This document shows positions 1-6,216 of a DNA stretch of 6,506 bases, piece by piece. How positions within the stretch are numbered: the stretch's first letter is position 1; every line of letters starts with the position of its first letter. The position numbers and the translations under genes are program-made. This DNA is from JBEKCP01 sp050014815. Its GTDB lineage: Bacteria > Planctomycetota > Planctomycetia > Pirellulales > Thermoguttaceae. Below the pieces are notes generated by a model. The model was given only the letters and a program-made list of their open reading frames with translations. It ran no database searches and was not told where the DNA came from. Location of the stretch: positions 1 through 6,506 of the forward strand of contig JBEKCP010000358.1 in NCBI GenBank assembly GCA_050014815.1. The letters are read 5' to 3'.

Positions 1-93
1 GGAACTGGGGCGGACGCCGTCTGCCACCTCCGTGGCCTCTACCTCAGCGAACCGGCCTGCTGGGATTCCTTCTGGGCTGCGCCCCCCAATTAG
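1..93 (+). CDS. Possible 3' end of an unidentified gene (partial)
   Basis: Frame 1 is open from the left edge to a TAG at 91-93 and gives 30 residues ending in ...WDSFWAAPPN. Most of its codons end in G or C, as in the real genes of this window, and the other plus frames look less coding-like. The piece is too short to assign a family or function. If real, it converges on the minus-strand gene that ends at 129, leaving a 35-base gap in which I see no hairpin followed by T residues. It could equally be chance open frame in an intergenic region. Confidence 0.35.
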   Translation, partial: GTGADAVCHLRGLYLSEPACWDSFWAAPPN

Positions 94-128
94 CCGCTAC
101 CCACAAACATGACGCTCACACCGTGACC

Positions 129-1934
129 CTAGGGAAGTTGCCGGCCGGCAGGTCCCCCCGGCGCGGCCTCGGCCTGCCGCTTCCACCAGATCTGGATACG
201 CTCCGGGCCTCCGAGCGAACCGAAGCGGTAGCCCTCGACGTGGAGGGCGGCCAGAACCGAGTCGGGGACCACTTCCAAGCCAAAGCAGCCAGGCGACTGG
301 CCGTGCCGCCTGAGGAGGATTCGGGCAGCGGTGGCCCCCAGCTCGGGGCCGTCGGCGCGGCCCAGGACCAGAGAGTCGCGGCGACCCGGGAGCCCCGCCA
401 GCCAGTCGTCCACCCCGTGCCAGGGATCCCGCGCGGCGATCGATAGCGCGGCAAGCCAGGGGAACTCGTAGGGCCCCAACGACGTCGGCGGCAAGACCCG
501 CTTGTGCTGGATGGCTTCCAGCAGGCCCGGCACGGCATCCTTGGTGCCGTCGATGGCCAGCACGGTACAGATCATGCCATGGAGACTGGACCGCCCGCCC
601 GGCAGACTGAATCCCGTGTCGTCCAACGCGGGATCGTCGTCCATCAGCAGGTCGTCGACCAGCCGGAAGTACCGGCCGGCGAACCGCGACACTTCCCGGG
701 CATCGAGCCCGGGGAGAAGCCAGACTTCCCTTTCGCCCAGCGGGCGCCTCTCGGCGAGGAAACGATCGGTGGTGCGGCGACTCATCGCGACCAGTCGTTC
801 GGTCATGTCGGTCTTTGAACAATAGGCATACGCCATCTTCCGCCGGGGCGTCGAGAGGTTGACGAGGTGGAACATCAAGCCGGGCAGCTTCGGATGCGGA
901 AAAGCGACGCCGACGGGATAGTCGCCCGGTTGGAGCGTGTTCCCGCTCACGCAATGGGCCACGCGGTCGTCGATGCGGTCGAAGTGGCTCGGTTTCTCCG
1001 CGCCGGGGGCTTTGCTCGGGACGCCGATCAGGAGGTGTTGGCAGCTCAGCAAGCGGCGTCCCTGCCAGCCTTCGGCCACCATGGCCGGCCGGGTCAGATC
1101 CATGAGGTCGCGGAACGCGGCTGCCGCGTCCGCGTTGGTCGTACGGGCCAGTCTCTCTTCCAACGCCGCCTTGACCCGCGGCACTTCAGCATCGCTGGCC
1201 AACAACTCCTGCAACTCCTGCCGGGCGATCTGCTGCCGGGAGGGGGAGGGCCGGCCGACAGCATCGGGTTTTGCAGCGGGCCCGGCGAGATCGTCCAGCC
1301 ACCGGCCGAGTTGCTCCTGCGAAACCGGCGGCAGGTCCCAGCCGGTGGAACCGCCGGTCAGCCAACCGCCCCAGATCTGCTCGCGGAGCCAGTCCAAACG
1401 CCGGTAGTCGTCGGTGGAAATCCCTGGCTCGGCCAGGCGGCGTTTCAAGCCCAGCATGATCGGTCCCGCCAGCCTCGCGTTGGCTGAGAGCCATTGGAGC
1501 CGCTCTGCCGCGCCCAGGCGGACGGCGCAGGAGTCGTCGTCCGCCTGCCGGACGAGTTGATCGATCTCGGCGGGCGAGACGCTCGACGGCGGCACGACCG
1601 ACACCTTGGGCAACCGCGATTGCCACCGCACGATCCGCCAACGGGCCTCAAACGACAGCCCCGGCTCGAGCAACTGTCGGGCGAACTCCTCGGCCATCAG
1701 ATCTCGCGTGTCCGGCCGGGCCGCCAACTCCTCTATCTTTCGTGCCGCATCCTGCCGGACCTCATACCGGCGGCTGTCCAGGTCGCTCACCAGCGAGGCG
1801 AGTTGACGGCGGACCTCTTCCGGCGGCCGCGGGCTGGAGACCGGGTCGGCGGCCGCCGCTTCCACGCCGCCCAGGCAGACCCCCAGGAGGCAGAGGATCG
1901 TCGATAGTCGGGTCGAGAAAGCCGAGCGGGGCAT
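129..1934 (-). CDS. Secreted HEAT-like repeat protein, unknown function
   Basis: This encodes 601 residues of unknown function. The start at 1934 is chosen because it gives a clean signal peptide: residues 1-29 have basic N-terminal residues, a hydrophobic core near 12-23 and an Ala-rich exit (A26-A29) before D30, so cleavage near 29 and an exported location are likely. No proper lipobox is seen. Residues about 41-108 and 121-190 look like two diverged helical modules. The first carries 'DLDSRRYEVRQDAARKIEEL' followed by a 'PGLSFEARWRIVRWQSRL' helix pair, a HEAT-like pattern I associate with planctomycete proteins (from memory). The rest, about 260-601, has several His, Cys and Trp residues but no enzyme motif I recognise. 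It is transcribed away from the fatty-acid operon and has no evident functional link to it. The reading frame stays open upstream to 2327, but that stretch lacks a signal peptide and overlaps the dehydratase gene. The coding call is firm; the role is unknown. Confidence 0.85.
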   Translation of the reverse strand: MPRSAFSTRLSTILCLLGVCLGGVEAAAADPVSSPRPPEEVRRQLASLVSDLDSRRYEVRQDAARKIEELAARPDTRDLMAEEFARQLLEPGLSFEARWRIVRWQSRLPKVSVVPPSSVSPAEIDQLVRQADDDSCAVRLGAAERLQWLSANARLAGPIMLGLKRRLAEPGISTDDYRRLDWLREQIWGGWLTGGSTGWDLPPVSQEQLGRWLDDLAGPAAKPDAVGRPSPSRQQIARQELQELLASDAEVPRVKAALEERLARTTNADAAAAFRDLMDLTRPAMVAEGWQGRRLLSCQHLLIGVPSKAPGAEKPSHFDRIDDRVAHCVSGNTLQPGDYPVGVAFPHPKLPGLMFHLVNLSTPRRKMAYAYCSKTDMTERLVAMSRRTTDRFLAERRPLGEREVWLLPGLDAREVSRFAGRYFRLVDDLLMDDDPALDDTGFSLPGGRSSLHGMICTVLAIDGTKDAVPGLLEAIQHKRVLPPTSLGPYEFPWLAALSIAARDPWHGVDDWLAGLPGRRDSLVLGRADGPELGATAARILLRRHGQSPGCFGLEVVPDSVLAALHVEGYRFGSLGGPERIQIWWKRQAEAAPGGPAGRQLP

Positions 1935-1940
1935 CCCCTC

Positions 1941-1969
1941 AGTATGGCTTGAAGGCGATTGGAAGGCAA
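1941..1969 (-). promoter_or_regulatory. Weak candidate promoter for the secreted protein
   Basis: On the minus strand, TTGCCT (1969-1964) is followed after 17 bases by CATACT (1946-1941); each matches the sigma70 consensus at four of six bases. The -10 box ends only six bases before the ATG at 1934, so transcription would begin at or next to the start codon and the mRNA would be essentially leaderless. A GAGGGG run touches the ATG but is too close to act as a normal ribosome binding site. The match is weak and may be chance. Confidence 0.25.
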
Positions 1970-2007
1970 CTCGGGGGAGATGCACAACACAGCGGATCAG
2001 CGGGGGA

Positions 2008-2036
2008 TTGACTTCTCGCGATCTCCCTGCTAAAAG
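2008..2036 (+). promoter_or_regulatory. Candidate sigma70-type promoter of the fatty-acid operon
   Basis: TTGACT at 2008-2013 (five of six matches to TTGACA) is followed by a 17-base spacer and TAAAAG at 2031-2036 (four of six matches to TATAAT). Transcription would start near 2043 and leave a leader of roughly 43 bases before the first gene at 2086. It lies in the 151-base divergent gap and points into the operon. No operator-like inverted repeat stands out. The prediction is by eye only, but spacing and position are good. Confidence 0.5.
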
Positions 2037-2085
2037 GGGGTGTCTAGCGGTTTCTGCCACTGGCCGGTCTCCGTCTAGAGGGCAC

Positions 2086-2541
2086 ATGCGGTTCTTTCTC
2101 ATCGACCGAATAACGCTCTGGGAAGTCGGAGCCGTCGCCGAAGCGGTCAAGAACGTGGCGATGAGCGAAGACTTCTTCGACGACCATTTCCCACGCCGCC
2201 CCGTCATGCCTGGCGTCCTGATGATCGAGGGGATGGCACAACTGGCGGGACTCCTAGCCGAGGCCAGCCTCAAAGCGAAGCATGGCCGTGATGCCAAGGC
2301 GATCCTGACGGTGCTGGAACGGACCAAGTTCCGCGCGATGGTGAAGCCGGGCGATACGCTGCTTTACCGGGCGGAGATGATGTCGGTCAATCCCGAGGGG
2401 GCGAAGGCCAAGGTACAAGCCTCGCGAGACGGCCGCATCGTGGCGACTACGGGCATGGTATTCGCTTTCAAGTATATTGACGACCCTCGCTTGGATGGCC
2501 GTCGCGCCGAGTTACTGAAGATGTGGATGGAGCCATCGTGA
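2086..2541 (+). CDS. FabZ-type 3-hydroxyacyl-ACP dehydratase (hotdog fold)
   Basis: This 151-residue protein, normal length for the family, should dehydrate (3R)-hydroxyacyl-ACP to trans-2-enoyl-ACP in the cytosol. The FabZ active-site segment is intact: D33-H34-F35-P36 then P39-V-M-P-G-V-L and I47-E48-G-M-A-Q, giving the catalytic His34 and Glu48. The opening 'FFLIDRI' is also typical. The ATG at 2086 is preferred over an in-frame TTG at 2008 because the protein then begins like other FabZ proteins, an AGAGGG run (2077-2082) precedes it at three bases, and the TTG lies inside the candidate -35 box. It is the first gene of the operon and overlaps the next start. Because it sits beside a KS pair and a private ACP, it more likely serves a dedicated pathway than housekeeping fatty-acid synthesis, hence no gene symbol. 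Confidence 0.9.
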   Translation: MRFFLIDRITLWEVGAVAEAVKNVAMSEDFFDDHFPRRPVMPGVLMIEGMAQLAGLLAEASLKAKHGRDAKAILTVLERTKFRAMVKPGDTLLYRAEMMSVNPEGAKAKVQASRDGRIVATTGMVFAFKYIDDPRLDGRRAELLKMWMEPS

Positions 2542-3677
2542 AGGGAAGCACAACCGTGGCCGAGGTTGCGATCACAGGGATGGGGCTGGTAACACCGTTG
2601 GGTTGCGACCCAGGCACGATTCTGGACCGAGTCCTGCGTGGCGACAAGGGATTCCAGCCGGTCCCCTATGCTTTGTCCTCGGCCTGCCCGGCGTTCGCCC
2701 CCGTCGTCGGGTTCGATGCCGCGCGGCATTTCCCGGACAATAAGACCCTGCGGTTGATGAATCGTGATGCGCAGATGGCCGTCGTCGCCGCCAGGATGGC
2801 AATGCAGGACGCGGGGGTCGTGCCGGGTAAGTTATATCCGGCCGAGGATATCGCCCTTTATGGTGCGACGGGGCTTTCCGGGTTGCCGCCGATCGAGATT
2901 GCCAGCCTGCTCCAAAATGCCGCCGGGGCGGACGGCTCGCTGGACCTGAAACGATTCGGCCAGATCGCGCTGCGGCGGATTCGGCCCGTCCTGGCGTTCA
3001 AGATCCTGGCGAACATGCCCATCTGCTTCGTGTCGATCTTCGAGAACCTCCGGGGCCCCAACGCGGTTTATACGCCGTGGGAGGGGCACGGGGCCCAGGC
3101 GATTGCCGCCGGCATCCGAGCGCTGAGCGATGGCGACGTGCCGTGTGCCGTCGTCGGTGGGTGCGACGTGAAAACCCACGCCCTCAGCTTCCTCAGCCTC
3201 CAACAGTTGGGGTTGTTCAGCTCGTGGAAGCGGCATGGCTCGGGCAGCGTCCCGGGCGAGGGGGCTGCCTTTCTGGTGCTCGAAGAGCGTGAACATGCGG
3301 TTCGTCGCGGTGCGCGGGTGTACGCTTCCATTCGCGGATACGCACTTCGTTCGATCACGCCACCAGCCAGTTTGTCGGAGGTTTTTTCGGACGTGCTTTG
3401 CGGGCTGGAGACCACACGCTGCGCCCAGGTCGTCTCGGCCGGTGACGGAGATCCCTCGTACTCTGACGGAGAACTCGTGGCGTTGGAAACGGCCGGTCTT
3501 GGGCAGTGCAGGCTGCTGCATCCCAAATCGCACTTTGGAAACCTTTTTGCCGCCGCGGCGCCGGTCCAGGTGGCCTTGGCCGCCTTGCTGGCCAACCTGC
3601 ACCGGGGCGTGCCCGTTCTGGCGAACTGCTTCGGCCACGGCACGGAACAGGCGGCGTTCGTCCTGGAGGCCGCATGA
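2538..3677 (+). CDS. Ketosynthase-like protein without catalytic triad (KS-beta / chain-length-factor type)
   Basis: The 379-residue protein has the thiolase fold of beta-ketoacyl-ACP synthases, seen in 'VAITGMGLVTPLG' near the N-terminus, 'NLRGPN' at about 172, 'SVPGEGAAFLVLEE' at 237-250 and a closing 'NCFGHGTEQAAFVLE'. All three catalytic positions are changed. Within 'TPWEGHG' Glu182 replaces the nucleophilic Cys, Gly302 in 'SAGDGDP' replaces the first His, and Asn335 in 'KSHFGN' replaces the second His. It should not condense substrates alone. By analogy with KS-beta (CLF) partners of type II polyketide synthases, it probably forms a heterodimer with the active KS encoded next and shapes chain length. 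GTG 2538 is chosen for its four-base GTGA overlap with the dehydratase stop and a GGAG five bases upstream. GTG 2556, behind AAGGGAAG, is a real alternative and would shorten it by six residues; GTG 2523 is less likely. Confidence 0.88.
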   Translation: MKGSTTVAEVAITGMGLVTPLGCDPGTILDRVLRGDKGFQPVPYALSSACPAFAPVVGFDAARHFPDNKTLRLMNRDAQMAVVAARMAMQDAGVVPGKLYPAEDIALYGATGLSGLPPIEIASLLQNAAGADGSLDLKRFGQIALRRIRPVLAFKILANMPICFVSIFENLRGPNAVYTPWEGHGAQAIAAGIRALSDGDVPCAVVGGCDVKTHALSFLSLQQLGLFSSWKRHGSGSVPGEGAAFLVLEEREHAVRRGARVYASIRGYALRSITPPASLSEVFSDVLCGLETTRCAQVVSAGDGDPSYSDGELVALETAGLGQCRLLHPKSHFGNLFAAAAPVQVALAALLANLHRGVPVLANCFGHGTEQAAFVLEAA

Positions 3678-5080
3678 ACCGAATCGTCATCACCGGCATC
3701 GGCGTCGTCAGCCCGATTGGCGTCGGTCGCGAGGCTTTCTGGGCGGGTGCTACGGCAGGCCAGTCGGGACTGGGGCCGATTACGCTCTTCGACGCCTCGA
3801 CGTTCCCCGTACGGATCGGCGGCGAGGTCAAGGGGTTTGACGAGGCCGCGGTGGCGGCATCCTTTCCCGAGGTGGCCGCCACGCGGGATCGAAAAGTCCT
3901 GTTCGCCCTGGCCGCGGCCGAGGAGGCGATCGCCGATGCACGCTTGTCTTCAGGACACTTGCAGCATGCGCTCTTGTGCGTAGGCGTGGGACTGGAAACC
4001 ATCTGCCTGGAGGACCTGACGCCCTTTGCCGGAGCGCCGGACCTGGATCGGGCAATGGCCGGCAGGCTCGTGCTGCGTCAAGCTTCTTTTGACGGGTTGG
4101 GTGCCACGACCATGCTTCGCACGGTGCCCGGCTTGTCCAGCAGTGCGGAAAACACGGTTGCGCAAGCCAACCGTGGCACCCGCCAATCGAAGATTGACGG
4201 AGCACTAGTCGTCAAGGCAGGCGGTCACTGGCTGCAAACTCCGCTGGATGCCACGGCCAAAATCCTGGGCGACCGCTACGGACTCTTGGCCGGCCGCTAC
4301 ACCAACTGCTCGGCCTGCGCTGCGGGAACACAGGTCGTAGGCGAAGCCTGGCAGATGTTGCGTCGCGGGCAGGCCGCCGTTGCGCTGGCGGGAGCGGCCG
4401 ACAGCATGCTCAATCCACTGGGACTGGGCGGCTTCAGCCTCTTGCGAGTGCTCTCGACGGAGAACGATTGCCCGCGGCAGGCGTGCCGGCCGTTCGACGC
4501 CACGCGCGAAGGCACCGTGCTGGGCGAAGGAGCGGCCATGCTGGTGCTGGAAGTGCTGGAGCACGCCAGGGCCCGCGGCGCGTCGATCTATGCCGAGGTC
4601 GTCGGCTACGGCAGCTCGTTGGATGCCTTCGCCGTATCCGATCCCGACCCTGCCGGCCGGGGTGCCGTGGACAGTATGAGACGGGCAATACGCAGTGCGG
4701 GCCTCGGTTCCGCAGACATTGACTGTGTCAGCGCCCATGGTACGGGTACGCCGAAAAACGACACCGTCGAGACCGCGGCGATCAAGGAGGTCTTGGGCCG
4801 GCGCGCCCGCGAGATCCCCGTCCATTCGGTCAAGTCGATGACCGGGCACATGATCGCGGCCAGCGGGGCGGTGGAAGCAGCGGCCGCGGCCCTGACGTTG
4901 TCGCGCCGTCGAGTGCCGCCAACGATCAACCTCCGCACCCCCGATCCTCAGTGCGATCTTGATTATGTGCCCCACGCCGCCCGGTCCTTTCGAGGCGAGA
5001 CCGTCTTGTCCAACTCCTTCGGGTTCGGTGGACAGAATGCAACGATCATCTTGAGGAAACTCCCTAATGGAACTGACTGA
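3674..5080 (+). CDS. Active beta-ketoacyl-ACP synthase (KS-alpha, FabF-like) with N-terminal-half insertion
   Basis: This should perform decarboxylative Claisen condensation of malonyl-ACP with an acyl chain. The 468 residues include the opening 'RIVITGIGVVSPIG', nucleophile Cys215 in 'CSACAAG', His355 in 'SAHGTGT', Lys387 and His392 in 'KSMTGH', and the GFGG loop at 450-453. The Cys-His-His spacing of 140 and 37 residues equals that of E. coli FabF (163, 303, 340). Cys215 lies 52 residues later than in FabF, so an insertion sits upstream, roughly within 110-190, between 'VGVGLE' and the recognisable 'YGL' 13 residues before the cysteine. The ATG at 3674 overlaps the previous stop as ATGA, with GGAGG four bases upstream; the open frame back to 3506 is only overlap. 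Its position directly after the dead KS suggests a KS-alpha/KS-beta heterodimer. No frameshift is apparent. Confidence 0.92.
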   Translation: MNRIVITGIGVVSPIGVGREAFWAGATAGQSGLGPITLFDASTFPVRIGGEVKGFDEAAVAASFPEVAATRDRKVLFALAAAEEAIADARLSSGHLQHALLCVGVGLETICLEDLTPFAGAPDLDRAMAGRLVLRQASFDGLGATTMLRTVPGLSSSAENTVAQANRGTRQSKIDGALVVKAGGHWLQTPLDATAKILGDRYGLLAGRYTNCSACAAGTQVVGEAWQMLRRGQAAVALAGAADSMLNPLGLGGFSLLRVLSTENDCPRQACRPFDATREGTVLGEGAAMLVLEVLEHARARGASIYAEVVGYGSSLDAFAVSDPDPAGRGAVDSMRRAIRSAGLGSADIDCVSAHGTGTPKNDTVETAAIKEVLGRRAREIPVHSVKSMTGHMIAASGAVEAAAAALTLSRRRVPPTINLRTPDPQCDLDYVPHAARSFRGETVLSNSFGFGGQNATIILRKLPNGTD

Positions 5081-5477
5081 ACAGGAAGTCTTCGACAAAC
5101 TGTTGCCGCTCATACAAGAGGTAACGGGCGCCTCCGAGGACCGGGTCCGCATGGACAGCGTGCTCGTGGAGGATCTTGGTGCCGAGTCGCTCGACCTCCT
5201 GGACTTGAGCTTCCTGATCGAGGAGACATTCGGCGTGACCCTCGGGGCCGATGAGTTCGAGCGGCAAGCGCGGGCTGCCATGCCCGGCGGCGTCTATGAC
5301 CGGAACGGCGTGCTCACCGAAGAAGCCATCCAGCGGCTGCGCGAGGCCTTGCCCGAGGTGCCGTCAGAAAAACTCCAGCCGGGGCTGCCCAAGCTGACGC
5401 TGCCGAAGGTGCTCAACGTGGCGGTGTTCGTGCACTTGATTCAGCGCAAGTTGATGGAGAAGGAGGCCGTGGTATGA
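5067..5477 (+). CDS. Acyl carrier protein, enlarged
   Basis: This is the carrier on which the operon's chain is probably built. At residues 36-47, 'DLGAESLDLLDL' holds Ser41, the expected site of 4'-phosphopantetheine attachment, with Glu in place of the usual Asp before it; 'LIEETFGV' follows as the continuing helix II region. At 136 residues it is much longer than the usual 75-90. About 50 extra residues (near 62-112, rich in Glu, Arg and Pro) separate the core from a terminal helix 'LNVAVFVHLIQRKL', which looks like helix IV. The middle part loosely recalls rhizobial AcpXL, a carrier for very-long-chain acids (from memory, not aligned). The ATG at 5067 overlaps the KS gene by 14 bases and has GAGGA (5053-5057) nine bases upstream. 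The carrier identity is firm; the acyl load is unknown. Confidence 0.9.
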   Translation: MELTEQEVFDKLLPLIQEVTGASEDRVRMDSVLVEDLGAESLDLLDLSFLIEETFGVTLGADEFERQARAAMPGGVYDRNGVLTEEAIQRLREALPEVPSEKLQPGLPKLTLPKVLNVAVFVHLIQRKLMEKEAVV

Positions 5478-6211
5478 TGCTTTCCGGAAAGGTCGCGATG
5501 GTTACAGGCGGAAGCGGAGCGGTGGGCGCGGCGATCGTCCGCGTCCTGGCCCGCGAAGGTTGCCGCGTGGCCTATTCCTATCACAGCGGGAAGGACCGGG
5601 CCGAGGCACTCCGGGCGGAGATGGCCGCCGCGGGGGCCGACGTTCGGGCGTGGTCCCTGGACGTGCTCGACGCGCAGGCCTCCGGGCGACTGGCCCAGAC
5701 GATCGAGCAGGAGTTCGGTGCGATCGATATCCTGGTCAACAACGCCGGCTTCGCCCAGGTCCTCCCTTTTGCCATGATCGAGGAGGCCGATTGGGACCGG
5801 ATGCTGGACGTGAACGTCAAGGGGATGTTCCTTGCGACCAAGGCGTTTGCCCGGGGCATGATCCGCCGCAAGCGCGGGAGCATCGTCAACATCGGGTCGC
5901 TGGCAGGCCTGCGTATGCTGGAGGTTCCGGTACACTATGCCACGGCGAAGAGCGCGGTGGTGGGATTTACCCTCTCGCTGGCTCGCGAACTGGGCCGCTA
6001 TACGGTCCGCGTCAACGCCGTCGTGCCTGGCATGTTGAGCGAAGGCGTCAGCGTCAACGTGCCCGGCAAGCAGCAAGAGGAGTACAAGCGGTATTGCGCC
6101 CTCTCGCGGGTCGGGCAGCCGCTGGAAGTGGCTGAGCTGGTGGCCTTCCTCGCCAGTGATCGAGCCGGTTACATCAACGGCCAGGCAATCCTGGTTGATG
6201 GGGGGATTTAG
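5474..6211 (+). CDS. FabG-like 3-oxoacyl-ACP reductase (SDR family)
   Basis: This classical short-chain dehydrogenase of 245 residues, the usual FabG length, should reduce 3-oxoacyl-ACP to 3-hydroxyacyl-ACP with NAD(P)H. The cofactor loop T11-G-G-S-G-A-V-G18, NNAG at 89-92, Asn114, Ser142, and Tyr155/Lys159 in 'YATAK' make a complete catalytic set. The end 'INGQAILVDGGI' is typical of FabG. It overlaps the ACP stop as ATGA and has AGGAGG (5461-5466) seven bases upstream of ATG 5474; a second ATG at 5477 would drop one residue. Placement between the ACP and the second hotdog protein supports a role in the ketoreduction step of this pathway. SDR specificity is hard to read from sequence, so another carbonyl substrate cannot be excluded, but context favours acyl-ACP. 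Confidence 0.92.
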   Translation: MMLSGKVAMVTGGSGAVGAAIVRVLAREGCRVAYSYHSGKDRAEALRAEMAAAGADVRAWSLDVLDAQASGRLAQTIEQEFGAIDILVNNAGFAQVLPFAMIEEADWDRMLDVNVKGMFLATKAFARGMIRRKRGSIVNIGSLAGLRMLEVPVHYATAKSAVVGFTLSLARELGRYTVRVNAVVPGMLSEGVSVNVPGKQQEEYKRYCALSRVGQPLEVAELVAFLASDRAGYINGQAILVDGGI

Positions 6212-6216
6212 AGCCG

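Noticed and set aside
139..150. Twelve-base palindrome TGCCGGCCGGCA near the end of the secreted-protein gene
   Set aside because: It is inside the coding sequence, has no loop or T-run, and such GC palindromes are expected by chance in DNA of this composition.
97..954. Long minus-strand open frame of 285 codons
   Set aside because: It overlaps the secreted-protein gene in another frame, is extremely rich in Arg, Gly and Pro, and has no motif; this is a typical GC-rich shadow.
2008..2085. Upstream TTG start for the first dehydratase, adding 26 residues
   Set aside because: The added residues match nothing in FabZ, and the TTG forms part of the candidate -35 box.
1935..2327. N-terminal extension of the secreted protein to a start at 2327
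   Set aside because: It would overlap the dehydratase gene antisense, has low-complexity composition, and would bury the signal peptide inside the protein.
2832..3638. Minus-strand open frame of 268 codons opposite the dead KS
   Set aside because: The KS fold motifs are continuous on the plus strand; the antisense product has no family features.
3506..3673. Upstream start for the active ketosynthase, adding 56 residues
   Set aside because: It lies in the coding sequence of the preceding KS gene; the canonical KAS opening begins at the ATG at 3674 with a good GGAGG.
2523..3677. Dead ketosynthase as a decaying pseudogene
   Set aside because: The frame is intact over about 380 codons, fold motifs are conserved, start and stop are coupled to its neighbours, and all three catalytic changes are clean substitutions.
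4205..5281. Minus-strand open frame of 358 codons opposite the KS and ACP genes
   Set aside because: It is antisense to two genes with intact catalytic motifs and has no recognisable domain.
5441..6076. Minus-strand open frame of 211 codons opposite the reductase
   Set aside because: His/Arg/Gly-rich shadow of a clear SDR gene.
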